Assembly (NCBI RefSeq): GCF_000745215.1
Contig: NZ_JQNK01000009.1
Coordinates: forward strand, 2,666,001-2,730,000
DNA from: Methylosinus sp. PW1
GTDB taxonomy: Bacteria; Pseudomonadota; Alphaproteobacteria; Rhizobiales; Beijerinckiaceae
Direction of reading: 5' to 3'
Length of the DNA: 64,000 nucleotides
How positions within the stretch are numbered: position 1 is the stretch's first letter; every line of letters starts with the position of its first letter. A model generated the notes under the pieces. The model was given only the letters and a program-made list of their open reading frames with translations, made no database searches and had not been told where the DNA came from. A program made the translations under genes and the position numbers. Of this stretch, positions 43,331-52,026 are shown piece by piece.

Positions 43331-43948
43331 GCGCTCTCTCCCGTCGGACCGGCATTGGCGCTCCCGCCGGCCTCGTCGGAGCCATTGCGTAGCGCGCTCC
43401 GCGCAAAAAGAAAACCGCCTCGCTGCGACCAATTCTGCGCTTGACGAAATCGAGAATCGAGATCACCATTTCATCATCGCGTCACAGGGGGCCGCGGGAC
43501 ACGGCGACGAGCCGAGAACCGTGCGAACCGATCGAGCGGGACCTCGAGGGATGAGAACGCGATGGGCGGGCCGGCGTGGCAACGCACGCAGGCCTCGAGT
43601 CGAGCGATACATGCGAGAGGAGCATGACGCCACCGGGTCACACCGTTTGACCTCAGCCGAGGTCGATGGCGCAGCGAAGAAATCGAGCGCAGGTTTCCTC
43701 GGGCGCCGACATTCGTGACATCCCGACGGGCGGCGAAACGCGAAGGCCAAGCGCGACGCCTCCCAATCTTCCGAATCTGGAGCTTTCCGGAGATTCGCAT
43801 TCTGCGAAACAAGCGGCCCCGCCAGCCTCAGCGCTGCGGGGCCATCTCATGACATCCCCTCTTCTGCCCTCTCCCGCCGAAATCATTTGTAATTGGTCCG
43901 CATATTCGCTAGCGCCTGCCTGCGGCGCAGCGTCGCGGAGGCGTCGAT
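43331..43948. other. 618-base region upstream of nasT
   Basis: I see no supported gene. It should hold the nasT-nasS promoter; no clear sigma-54 (GG-N10-GC) element was found here, unlike upstream of nrtA. A strong stem GGCCCCGC/GCGGGGCC (43815-43822 with 43836-43843) lies about 105 bases before the nasT start, without a T-run, and may act in the nasT leader. Confidence 0.4.
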
Positions 43949-44521
43949 TTGAAAATCGTCATCGTCGATGAAAGTCCGGTGCGCGCTGCGATCCTCGAGG
44001 ATGGATTGCGCGAGGCCGGCTTCACCAATGTCGAACGCATCGCCGAGATGCGCAGCCTGCTCGCGCGAATCTATGCGATCGACCCGGACGTCATCCTCAT
44101 CGATCTCGAAAATCCGAGCCGCGACATATTGGAGCAGATGTTCCAGGTGAGCCGCGCCGTGCGCCGGCCCGTGGCCATGTTCGTCGATCAGAGCGACGCC
44201 GCCTCCATTCAGGCTTCTGTCGACGCCGGCGTCTCCGCCTATATCGTCGACGGGCTGAAGAAAGAGCGCATCAAATCCATTCTCGATCTCTGCGTGTCGC
44301 GCTTCAACGCCTTCTCGCGTCTGCAGGACGAATTGGCGCGCGCCAAATCGGAGATCGAGGAGCGCAAGACGATCGACCGCGCCAAGGGCCTCTTGATGAA
44401 GGCGAAAAAGCTCAGCGAAGAGGACGCCTATCGTCTGATGCGCAGCACGGCGATGCGCGAGAAGAAGAAGATTTTCGAGATCGCCCAAGCGATCATCACC
44501 GCCTCGGAGCTGTTCAAATGA
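43949..44521 (+). CDS. nasT: NasT, nitrate-responsive ANTAR antitermination regulator
   Basis: 190 aa from a TTG start. An N-terminal pseudo-receiver domain (KIVIVDESPVRAAILEDGL, DPDVILIDLENPSRDIL) is followed by a C-terminal RNA-binding ANTAR domain (residues about 130-185; IDRAKGLLMKAKKLSEEDAY, RLMRSTAMREKKKIFEIAQA). In known systems NasT is held by NasS without nitrate and, once released, binds paired hexaloop hairpins in nas leader RNA to prevent termination. Exactly such a leader is found at 45855-45936. It overlaps nasS by 4 bases (ATGA). Confidence 0.94.
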   Translation: MKIVIVDESPVRAAILEDGLREAGFTNVERIAEMRSLLARIYAIDPDVILIDLENPSRDILEQMFQVSRAVRRPVAMFVDQSDAASIQASVDAGVSAYIVDGLKKERIKSILDLCVSRFNAFSRLQDELARAKSEIEERKTIDRAKGLLMKAKKLSEEDAYRLMRSTAMREKKKIFEIAQAIITASELFK

Positions 44522-45678
44522 CCGCGGAGCGCGAACATTTACGCATCGGCTTCATTCCGCTCGCGGACGCCGCCTCGCTCTTCGTCGCCGTGGACAAGGG
44601 TTTCGCCGCGCAGGAAGGGCTCGACGTCGAGCTCGTGCAAGAGGTCTCCTGGTCCAATGTGCGCGACAAGCTCAATATCGGAATGTTCGACGCCGCGCAT
44701 CTTCTCGCGCCCATCGCCGTCGCTTCCAGCCTCGGCGTCGGCCATGTGAAGACGCCGATCGTCGCGCCCTATAATCTCGCCATGAATGGCAACGCCATCA
44801 CAATCTCTCCCACGCTGCATGAGGCGATGCAGGCGCGTCTCGACGGCGATGCGCTCGATCCGCTGGCCACGGCGCGCGCGCTCGCCCGCGTCGTCGCCGA
44901 TCGCAAGGCCGCTCAGGCGGAGCCGTTGACCTTCGGCATGACCTTCCCCTTCTCCGGCCATAACTACCAATTGCGCTATTGGATGGCCGCCGGCGGCGTC
45001 GACCCGGACGAGGATGTGCGCCTCGTCGTGCTGCCGCCGCCCTATATGGTCGGCAGCCTGGCGCAGGGCCATGTCGACGGCTTTTGCGTCGGCGCGCCAT
45101 GGAATTCGGTCGCCGTCGATCTCGGCGTCGGACATATTCTGCACTTTTCTGTCGAGCTGTTCTCCCGCTGCGCGGAAAAATCGCTGGCCATGCGCGAGAG
45201 CTTCGCGCTCGAGCACCCGAATGTCGTCGCCGCTCTGCTGCGCGCTCTGCATCGCGCCGCTCGTTTCATCGGCGAAGCCGATCCGCATGAGATCGCCGCT
45301 CTGCTCGCGCGCCCGGATCGCGTCGGCGTCGGCGCCGATGTGATCTTGCGGACGCTGCAAGGCCGGCTCAAAATCGCGCCCGATGGCGCGACGCGTGAGA
45401 ATGCGCGCTATCTGCTGCTCGGCCAGGAAGGCGCCGAGCGGCCGGACCCCACTCAGGCCGCATGGCTCTATGCGCAAATGGCGCGCTGGGGACAGGCGCC
45501 CGTCTCGACCGCCCTTCTCGACGCGGCGAAAGCCGTGTTCCGCCCGGATCTCTTCGACGCAGCTCTGCCTGCAGCGCCGCGCCCCGGCGACGCCATCGGC
45601 GCCTTTTGCGGCCCGAAATTCGATGAGCGCGACCTCGACGCCTATCTCGCCGCCTTCCCCATTCGCCGCGCGCCATAG
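44518..45678 (+). CDS. nasS: NasS, cytoplasmic nitrate sensor of the NasS-NasT pair
   Basis: 386 aa, homologous to the nitrate-binding NrtA fold but without a signal peptide (MTAEREHLRIGFIPLADAAS), as expected for the cytosolic sensor. Ligand-fold segments include VELVQEVSWSNVRDKLNIGM, GMTFPFSGHNYQLRYWMAAG and VDGFCVGAPWNSVAVDLGVG. Binding nitrate makes it release NasT. Coupled to nasT by an ATGA overlap. Confidence 0.93.
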   Translation: MTAEREHLRIGFIPLADAASLFVAVDKGFAAQEGLDVELVQEVSWSNVRDKLNIGMFDAAHLLAPIAVASSLGVGHVKTPIVAPYNLAMNGNAITISPTLHEAMQARLDGDALDPLATARALARVVADRKAAQAEPLTFGMTFPFSGHNYQLRYWMAAGGVDPDEDVRLVVLPPPYMVGSLAQGHVDGFCVGAPWNSVAVDLGVGHILHFSVELFSRCAEKSLAMRESFALEHPNVVAALLRALHRAARFIGEADPHEIAALLARPDRVGVGADVILRTLQGRLKIAPDGATRENARYLLLGQEGAERPDPTQAAWLYAQMARWGQAPVSTALLDAAKAVFRPDLFDAALPAAPRPGDAIGAFCGPKFDERDLDAYLAAFPIRRAP

Positions 45679-45800
45679 CCTGTTTTTTATCGGTTCGGCG
45701 CCCGCCTATTGGGCAAGGCGCCGATACAGACGTCGCGCCTCGCCGTGACGGTTCCGCCGAAACACATTGAATTACAAAGGATAGTGGGCACTCGGCCTTT

Positions 45801-45816
45801 TGGCGCGCGGCTTGCT
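45801..45816 (+). promoter_or_regulatory. Sigma-54 (RpoN) promoter of the nrt-nir-nas operon
   Basis: TGGCGCGCGGCTTGCT matches the consensus TGGCACG-N4-TTGCW with one mismatch and has the required GG-N10-GC (GG 45802-45803, GC 45814-45815). Transcription would start near 45827, some 28 bases before the first regulatory hairpin. A long hairpin-forming inverted repeat (TATCGG...CCGATA, 45688-45726) lies about 90-125 bases upstream, where NtrC-type activators bind; its role is inference. Confidence 0.75.
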
Positions 45817-45854
45817 ACACTCTTCTCGACGATGCGCCTCGCGCATCTTTCCAA

Positions 45855-45887
45855 TTGTCCAACGACGGACGAACAGCAACGCCGCTG
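45855..45887 (+). promoter_or_regulatory. ANTAR-type dual-hexaloop antiterminator RNA
   Basis: Hairpin P1: TTGTCC (45855-45860), loop AACGAC, GGACGA (45867-45872). Hairpin P2: CAGC (45874-45877), loop AACGCC (45878-45883), GCTG (45884-45887). Both loops are six bases with A at position 1 and G at position 4, the signature recognised by ANTAR proteins. P2 shares bases 45881-45886 with the left arm of the downstream terminator, so the two structures exclude each other. Confidence 0.85.
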
Positions 45888-45936
45888 TCCCAGGGAACTC
45901 GAGCGCTATGCGCTCTCCCGAGGGAAGCGGCTTTTT
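45881..45936 (+). terminator. Regulated intrinsic terminator in the nas leader
   Basis: GCCGCT-g-TCCC (45881-45891) pairs with GGGA-AGCGGC (45922-45931), a 10-base stem with one bulge. It is capped by the inner stems GGGA/TCCC and GAGCGC-TAT-GCGCTC, and followed by TTTTT (45932-45936). It would stop transcription before nrtA unless NasT holds the P1-P2 antiterminator. Confidence 0.88.
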
Positions 45937-46017
45937 GCGTTTCGCGCCGTCGACTAAAGGACGGCGCCGACTCGCCCTGACCGATGCGCTCGCAGCGCGA
46001 AGAGGACGACGGTGACG

Positions 46018-47343
46018 ATGACAGACGAAACAAGCTCAGCGAAGACGAATGCGGCCATGACGCTCGATCGCCGCGCGTTGCTGCGCGGCGCGGCCGGCGC
46101 CGCGGCGAGCTTCGCCGCCATTCGCGCGGCCTTCCCCGGCGGCGCCTTCGCGCAAGGCGCAGGGCCGGAAACGACGAAAGCGATCCTCGGCTATATCGCG
46201 CTGGTCGACGCCGCGCCGCTCATCATCGCCAAGGAAAAAGGCCTTTTCGCCAAGCATGGCATGCCGGATGTCGAGGTCGTCAAGCAAGCGTCCTGGGGCG
46301 CGACGCGCGACAATCTCGTGCTCGGCGCCGCCGCCAACGGCATAGACGGCGCGCATATTCTCACGCCCATGCCCTATCTCATCACCACCGGCAAAGTGAC
46401 GCAGAACAACACGCCGACGCCGATGTACATCGTCGCGCGTCTCAATCTCGACGCGCAGGGCATTTCCGTCGCCAATGAATATAAGGATCTGAAGGTCACG
46501 ACCAACGCCTCGGCGCTGCGCGAGGCCTTCGCCAAGAAAAGAGCCGAAGGCAAAGAAGTGAAGGTCGCCATGACCTTCCCCGGCGGCACGCATGATTTGT
46601 GGTTGCGCTATTGGCTCGCCGCGGCCGGCATAGATCCCGACAAGGATGTCTCGACCATCGTCGTGCCGCCCCCGCAAATGGTGGCCAATATGAAGGTCGG
46701 CAATATGGACGCCTTCTGCGTCGGCGAGCCGTGGAACGAGCAGCTCGCCAATCAGGGCATCGGCTACACCGCCTGTGCGACCGGCGAGATCTGGTCGAAG
46801 CATCCCGAAAAAGCGCTCGGCCTGCGCGCCGATTGGGTGGACAAAAATCCGCGCGCCGCGCGCGCGCTCACCGCCGCCGTGCTGGAAGCGCAGCAATGGT
46901 GCGACAAAATGGAGAACAAAGCCGAGCTCGCGGAGATCGTCGGCAAGCGCCAGTGGCTCAACGTGCCCGTCGCCGACATCGTCGGACGCTTGAGAGGCGA
47001 TCTCAATTACGGCAACGGCCGCATCGAGAAAGGCACGAAGCAGTTCATGAAATTCTGGCGCGACGCTGCCTCCTATCCTTTCAAGAGTCACGACGCCTGG
47101 TTCGTCACCGAGGACATTCGCTGGGGCAAGCTCGAGCCGACGACGAATATAAAAGCGCTCGTCGACAAGGTGAATCGCGAGGACATTTGGCGCGAGGCGG
47201 CGAAGTCGATCAATGTCCCGGCGAAGGAGATTCCCGCATCCACGTCGCGCGGCAAGGAGACCTTCTTCGACGGCAAGGTCTTCGATCCGGAAAATCCGCA
47301 AGCCTATCTGAAGAGCCTATCCATCAAGCGCGCGCAGGTTTGA
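46018..47343 (+). CDS. nrtA: Nitrate ABC transporter substrate-binding protein
   Basis: 441 aa. A Tat-like signal (TLDRRALLRGAAGAAASFAA) directs it to the periplasm as a folded protein. NrtA/SsuA-type fold: KAILGYIALVDAAPLIIAKE, MTFPGGTHDLWLRYWLAAAG and MDAFCVGEPWNEQLANQGIG. It is closely related in fold to NasS upstream. ATG 46018 is used; an in-frame GTG at 46012 with AGAGGA five bases closer is an alternative. First gene after the regulated terminator. Confidence 0.94.
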   Translation: MTDETSSAKTNAAMTLDRRALLRGAAGAAASFAAIRAAFPGGAFAQGAGPETTKAILGYIALVDAAPLIIAKEKGLFAKHGMPDVEVVKQASWGATRDNLVLGAAANGIDGAHILTPMPYLITTGKVTQNNTPTPMYIVARLNLDAQGISVANEYKDLKVTTNASALREAFAKKRAEGKEVKVAMTFPGGTHDLWLRYWLAAAGIDPDKDVSTIVVPPPQMVANMKVGNMDAFCVGEPWNEQLANQGIGYTACATGEIWSKHPEKALGLRADWVDKNPRAARALTAAVLEAQQWCDKMENKAELAEIVGKRQWLNVPVADIVGRLRGDLNYGNGRIEKGTKQFMKFWRDAASYPFKSHDAWFVTEDIRWGKLEPTTNIKALVDKVNREDIWREAAKSINVPAKEIPASTSRGKETFFDGKVFDPENPQAYLKSLSIKRAQV

Positions 47344-47357
47344 CCGAAGAGGCCGAA

Positions 47358-48242
47358 ATGACGATGCAAATCACCAAGAATGATCTCGTCGACGCCGATC
47401 GCTCGATCGACGAGCTCTATGCGCGGCGGCGCGTTCCGCTCATCGAAAGACATGGCGCGCGCATTCGCGCCTTCTTCTCGGCAATCCTGCCGCCGATCAT
47501 CGTGCTCGCGATCCTGCTCGGCCTGTGGCAGCTCATCTGCATCAAGCCGAGCTCGTCCTTGCCGTCGCCGTCACGCATATGGAGCGAGGCGAATGATCTC
47601 ATCCTGCATCCCTTCTTCGTCGCGGGACCGCAGGATATCGGCCTCGGCTGGCGCGTGCTGACCTCTCTGCAACGCGTCGCCCTCGGCTTCGGACTCGCGA
47701 GCGTCGCCGGCGTGCTGCTCGGCGTCATCGTCGGACAATCGCGCTGGGCGATGCGCGGGCTCGATCCGCTGTTCCAAGTGCTGCGCACCGTGCCGCCGCT
47801 CGCCTGGCTGCCGATCTCGCTCGCGGCCTTTCGCGACAGTCACCCTTCGGCGATCTTCGTGATCTTCATCACCTCCATCTGGCCGATCATCATCAACACC
47901 GCCGTCGGCGTGCGCAATATTCCGCAGGATTATCGCAATGTCGCCGCCGTGCTGAGGCTCAATCACCTCGAGTTCTTTTGGAAGATCATGATTCCGTCGG
48001 CCGCGCCGTATATTTTCACCGGCCTGCGCATCGGCGTCGGTCTCTCCTGGCTCGCCATTGTCGCCGCGGAAATGCTGACCGGCGGCGTCGGCATCGGCTT
48101 CTTCATCTGGGACGCCTGGAACTCCTCGCGCCTCTCCGACATTTTCGTCGCCCTCGCCTATATCGGCGTCACCGGCTTCGTGCTCGACCGCATCGTCGCC
48201 GCGATCGGCGCATTCGCCACGCGCGGCGCGCAAGCTTCCTGA
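47358..48242 (+). CDS. nrtB: Nitrate ABC transporter permease
   Basis: 294 aa BPD-type permease. One N-terminal anchor (ILPPIIVLAILLGLWQLI) and about five further helices; the cytoplasmic EAA loop is AAVLRLNHLEFFWKIMIPSA, and the end helices include LSWLAIVAAEMLTGGVGIGF. Fourteen bases after nrtA, with AGAGG before the ATG. Confidence 0.94.
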   Translation: MTMQITKNDLVDADRSIDELYARRRVPLIERHGARIRAFFSAILPPIIVLAILLGLWQLICIKPSSSLPSPSRIWSEANDLILHPFFVAGPQDIGLGWRVLTSLQRVALGFGLASVAGVLLGVIVGQSRWAMRGLDPLFQVLRTVPPLAWLPISLAAFRDSHPSAIFVIFITSIWPIIINTAVGVRNIPQDYRNVAAVLRLNHLEFFWKIMIPSAAPYIFTGLRIGVGLSWLAIVAAEMLTGGVGIGFFIWDAWNSSRLSDIFVALAYIGVTGFVLDRIVAAIGAFATRGAQAS

Positions 48243-48253
48243 AAGGATTCGCC

Positions 48254-49045
48254 ATGAGCTATCTTCGCATCGATCATGTCGATAAAATTTTCGCGAGCGG
48301 CGCCCGCGCGACCAAAGTGCTCGAAGCCGTCGATCTTTCCGTCGAGAAGGGACAATTCGTCACCATCATCGGCCATTCCGGCTGCGGCAAATCCACTCTG
48401 CTCAATATCGTCGCCGGCCTGGTGAGCGCGAGCGCCGGCGGCGTCGTGCTGGAGAATCGTCAGGTCGACACGCCCGGGCCGGATCGCGCCGTCGTCTTCC
48501 AAAATCATTCGCTGCTGCCCTGGCTCACCGTCTACGACAATGTGCGCCTCGCGGTGGATAAGGTGTTCTCGCGCAAAAAGAGCCGCGCCGAGCGCCATGA
48601 TTGGACCATGCGCAATCTCGAGCTCGTGCAGATGACCCATGCAAAGGACAAGCGTCCGAGCGAAATTTCCGGCGGAATGAAGCAGCGCGTCGGCATCGCC
48701 CGCGCGCTCGCCATGGAGCCGAAGGTTCTGCTGCTCGACGAGCCCTTCGGCGCGCTCGACGCGCTCACCCGCGCGCATCTGCAAGATCGGGTGATGGCGT
48801 TGCATCGCACGCTCGGCAACACGGTGATGATGATCACCCATGATGTGGACGAAGCCGTGCTGCTCTCCGACCGCATCGTGATGATGACCAATGGCCCCTG
48901 CGCCACCATCGGCGAGACGCTGGATGTCGCTCTGCCGCGCCCGCGCGATCGCGTCGCTCTTTCCACCGATCCTCTCTATCTCGAATGCCGGCGCCGCGTG
49001 CTGCAATTCCTCTATGAGCGTCATCACTATGTCGAAGCGGCGTGA
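48254..49045 (+). CDS. Nitrate ABC transporter ATP-binding protein (NrtD/NrtC type)
   Basis: 263 aa single-domain ATPase. Walker A IGHSGCGKST, signature ISGGMKQRVGIARAL, Walker B VLLLDEPFGALD, switch His in MITHDVDEAVLLSDR. It lacks the C-terminal NrtA-like domain found in NrtC, so it is NrtD-like, and this single ATPase presumably works as a homodimer with NrtB. It follows nrtB by 11 bases. Confidence 0.93.
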   Translation: MSYLRIDHVDKIFASGARATKVLEAVDLSVEKGQFVTIIGHSGCGKSTLLNIVAGLVSASAGGVVLENRQVDTPGPDRAVVFQNHSLLPWLTVYDNVRLAVDKVFSRKKSRAERHDWTMRNLELVQMTHAKDKRPSEISGGMKQRVGIARALAMEPKVLLLDEPFGALDALTRAHLQDRVMALHRTLGNTVMMITHDVDEAVLLSDRIVMMTNGPCATIGETLDVALPRPRDRVALSTDPLYLECRRRVLQFLYERHHYVEAA

Positions 49046-49057
49046 GGCGAACGAAAA

Positions 49058-50272
49058 ATGAGCGAGCCTCTCGTCATCATCGGCAATGGCATGGCCGCTG
49101 CGCGTCTCGTCGACGAATTGTCGAAGCGCGCGCTCGGCCGCTACGCCATCGCGGTCATCGGCGAGGAGCCGCGCCTCGCCTATAATCGCGTGCAGCTCTC
49201 TTCCGTGCTCGCGGGCGACGCGGACATGGCCGAGATCGAGCTGAGGCCCGCGAGCTGGTGGCGCGACCGCGGCGTCACTCTTCTCTACGGCGCCAAGGCG
49301 CGCGCCATAGACGTCGCGACAAAGCGCGTCTCCCTGGAGAATGGCGAGAACATCGGCTTTTCTAAGCTCGTGCTCGCAACCGGCTCGCGCGCGCTGCGTC
49401 TGCCGCTGCCCGGCGCGCAGCTGCGAGGCGTTCATGTATTTCGCGACGGCGCCGATGTCGACGCGCTGAAACGCCTCGCGGCGCAGCGCAAGAAAATCAT
49501 CGTCATCGGCGGCGGCCTGCTCGGCCTCGAAGCCGCCTATGGCCTCGCCAAAAGCGGCGCCGAGGTCTCACTCGCGCATGTCACCGATCGGCTGATGGAG
49601 CGGCAGCTGGACAAGGATGCGGCAGGCCTCCTGAAGCGAATCATCGAGAGCAAAGGAATAGAAGTTCTACTGGAAGCGCGCACGACACGCATCCTCGGCG
49701 ATGAGCGCGTCACCGCGATAGAGTTCGCCGATGGCCGCCGGCTCACGGCCGACGGCGTCGTCTTCGCCGCGGGAATTGCGCCCAATATGGAGCTGGCGCG
49801 TGACGCCGGCGTGGGCGCGCAAAGAGGAATCGTCGTCGACGATCATATGGAAACGAACATCGACGATATTTACGCGCTCGGCGAATGCGCGCAGCACAGA
49901 GGCGTCTGCTATGGCCTCGTCGAGCCCGCCTATGAGCAGGCGCGCGTCCTCGCCGCGAGACTCTGCGGCGAAAGCGATATTTACGAGGGCAGCGTCGTCT
50001 CCACCAATCTGAAGGTCTCTGGCGTCAATGTCTTTTCCGCCGGAGATTTTATGGGAAGCGACGGCGCCGAGACGATCTCCTGGCGCGACTTTGGGCTCGG
50101 CCTCTACAAAAAGCTGGTCATCGATGACGGCCGTCTCACCGGCGCCGTGCTCGTCGGCGACACCAGCGCCGCGCTCTGGTGCCTCGAGCTCATTCGCTCG
50201 CGCGCCGACGTGACGCAATGGCGCGATGCACTGATCTTCGGCCGCGCGCTCTGCGAAAGAAAGGCGGCATGA
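49058..50272 (+). CDS. NAD(P)/FAD-dependent oxidoreductase, NirB N-terminal-half type
   Basis: 404 aa. FAD motif VIIGNGMAAARLVDEL; PRLAYNRVQLSSVLAGDADM as in NirB/rubredoxin-reductase-like enzymes; NAD-binding IIVIGGGLLGLEAAYGLAKSGAEV; and FAD site VYALGECAQH-type sequence (DIYALGECAQHRGVCYGLVE). It equals the flavin half of NADH-nitrite reductase NirB without the BFD and sirohaem domains. In the operon it could carry NAD(P)H electrons to NasA or NirA, comparable to NasC-type reductases; the acceptor is inference. Overlaps nirA (ATGA). Confidence 0.88.
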   Translation: MSEPLVIIGNGMAAARLVDELSKRALGRYAIAVIGEEPRLAYNRVQLSSVLAGDADMAEIELRPASWWRDRGVTLLYGAKARAIDVATKRVSLENGENIGFSKLVLATGSRALRLPLPGAQLRGVHVFRDGADVDALKRLAAQRKKIIVIGGGLLGLEAAYGLAKSGAEVSLAHVTDRLMERQLDKDAAGLLKRIIESKGIEVLLEARTTRILGDERVTAIEFADGRRLTADGVVFAAGIAPNMELARDAGVGAQRGIVVDDHMETNIDDIYALGECAQHRGVCYGLVEPAYEQARVLAARLCGESDIYEGSVVSTNLKVSGVNVFSAGDFMGSDGAETISWRDFGLGLYKKLVIDDGRLTGAVLVGDTSAALWCLELIRSRADVTQWRDALIFGRALCERKAA

Positions 50273-52026
50273 CCATGGCCGGCGATTTCACAGCGGAACA
50301 AAAGCGCTATCTCGAAGGCTTCGCCTCCGGCTTCCAGGCCTCGCGCGCGCGACGCGCCACGCCGACCAAGGAAAAGCCGACCGGCCCCGACGCCATTCAT
50401 TTCGCAGCGCAGGATCGCGCAATCGCCAATGGCGGCGCACTCAATGAGCAAGAGAAGATCAAGCGCGAGGAGCATCCCTTCGACGCCTATCCGCGTCTCG
50501 TCGCGCAGGCGAAACGCAATGAGCCGCCAAAGCCGGCCGATAATTTTCGTTGGCGCTATCATGGACTGTTCTATGTCGCGCCGACGCAATCCTCCTATAT
50601 GTGCCGCCTGCGCATCCCCAATGGAATTCTCACCCATTGGCAATTCGCCGGCCTCGGCGATCTCGCCGACAGCCATGGCGGCGGCTATCTGCATGTGACG
50701 ACGCGCGCCAATCTTCAAATTCGCGAGATCGAGCCCAAGAGCGCCGTCGCCATGATCGAAGGCGTGCAGAGCCTCGGCCTGTGGACGCGCGGCTCCGGCG
50801 CCGACAATATTCGCAACATCACTGGCGCGCCGACCGCCGGCGTCGATCCGCAGGAGCTCGTCGACACGCGCCCCTTCGCGCGCGCGATGCATTTTCATAT
50901 TCTCAATGATCGCTCGCTCTCCGGCCTACCGCGCAAATTCAACATCGCTTTCGATGGCGGCGGCCGCATCGCCGTGCTCGAGGAGACCAATGACGTCGCC
51001 TTTCAGGCGATCGAGATTCTCGACGGACATGGGACCGCGCCGGGCGTCTACTTTCGTCTCGCGCTCGGCGGCATCACTGGTCACAAGGATCTCGCGCGCG
51101 ACACGGGCGTGATCGTTCCGACAGACGAGGCCATCGAGATCGCGGACGCCATATTGCGCGTCTTCATCGACACAGGCGACCGCACCAATCGCGCGCGGGC
51201 GCGATTGAAATATGTGCTCGATCAATTGGGCTTCGATCGATTTCTGACGCTGGTCGAGGAAAAGCTCGGCCGTCCGCTGCTGCGCGCGCCGCAAGAGGCG
51301 ATTGCGCAACGGCCTGGCTTCGACAGGCTCGCGCACATCGGCGCGCATGCGCAGAAAGAGGCGCAGAAGAGTTGGATCGGCGTCGCATTGAAGCTCGGTC
51401 GCCTGACGAGCGACGAAGCGCGCGGTCTCGCGACGATCGCGCGTGATCTAGGCGATGGCGACATAAGGCTCACCGTCTGGCAAAATCTGCTCATCTCTGG
51501 AATTGCCGACGCGCGGATCGACGAGGCGCTCGCGCGGATCGAAGCGCTCGGCCTTGCGACGAAGGCGTCGCCGCTCCGCGCCGGGCTCGTCGCCTGCACG
51601 GGCAACGCCGGCTGCCGTTTCGCCGCCGCCGACACCAAAAGGCACGCGGACGAAATCGCCACGCATTGCGAGGAGAAAATAGAGATCGACACACCGATCA
51701 ACATACATTTGACCGGCTGCCGTCACTCCTGCGCGCAGCATTACATCGGCGACATCGGCCTCGTCGGCGCGCGCGTGCCGATCAATGAAGAAGGCGATAC
51801 GGTCGAGGGCTATAATATGGTCGTCGGCGGCGGCTTCGGCGCCGAAGGAGCGATCGGTCGCGAGCTGCTGGAAAATGTCGCGGCGACAGATGCGCCGCGC
51901 AAGATCGAGAGCCTGTTGCGCGCCTATCTCGCACATCGCGCGACGCGCGAAGAGAGCTTCGCCGCCTTCACGCGACGCCATGACATAGAGGCTTTACGGC
52001 GCTTGATCGCGGAGGCGGAACAATGA
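50269..52026 (+). CDS. nirA: Assimilatory nitrite reductase, NirA type (sirohaem, 4Fe-4S)
   Basis: 585 aa. Two nitrite/sulfite reductase half-repeats: YMCRLRIPNGILTHWQFAGL with YLHVTTRANLQIREI, and LTVWQNLLISGI. The 4Fe-4S/sirohaem Cys are C443 and C449 (CTGNAGC) and C484 and C488 (CRHSC), counted from ATG 50269. Reduces nitrite to ammonium. The N-terminus FTAEQKRYLEGFASGF is shared in pattern with the next gene product. An ATG at 50275 is an alternative start. Overlaps both neighbours by 4 bases. Confidence 0.93.
   Translation: MTMAGDFTAEQKRYLEGFASGFQASRARRATPTKEKPTGPDAIHFAAQDRAIANGGALNEQEKIKREEHPFDAYPRLVAQAKRNEPPKPADNFRWRYHGLFYVAPTQSSYMCRLRIPNGILTHWQFAGLGDLADSHGGGYLHVTTRANLQIREIEPKSAVAMIEGVQSLGLWTRGSGADNIRNITGAPTAGVDPQELVDTRPFARAMHFHILNDRSLSGLPRKFNIAFDGGGRIAVLEETNDVAFQAIEILDGHGTAPGVYFRLALGGITGHKDLARDTGVIVPTDEAIEIADAILRVFIDTGDRTNRARARLKYVLDQLGFDRFLTLVEEKLGRPLLRAPQEAIAQRPGFDRLAHIGAHAQKEAQKSWIGVALKLGRLTSDEARGLATIARDLGDGDIRLTVWQNLLISGIADARIDEALARIEALGLATKASPLRAGLVACTGNAGCRFAAADTKRHADEIATHCEEKIEIDTPINIHLTGCRHSCAQHYIGDIGLVGARVPINEEGDTVEGYNMVVGGGFGAEGAIGRELLENVAATDAPRKIESLLRAYLAHRATREESFAAFTRRHDIEALRRLIAEAEQ

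Noticed and set aside
43815..43843. Stem upstream of nasT as a second NasT-controlled terminator
   Set aside because: It has no T-run, and no A1/G4 hexaloop pair precedes it; listed only as a hairpin.
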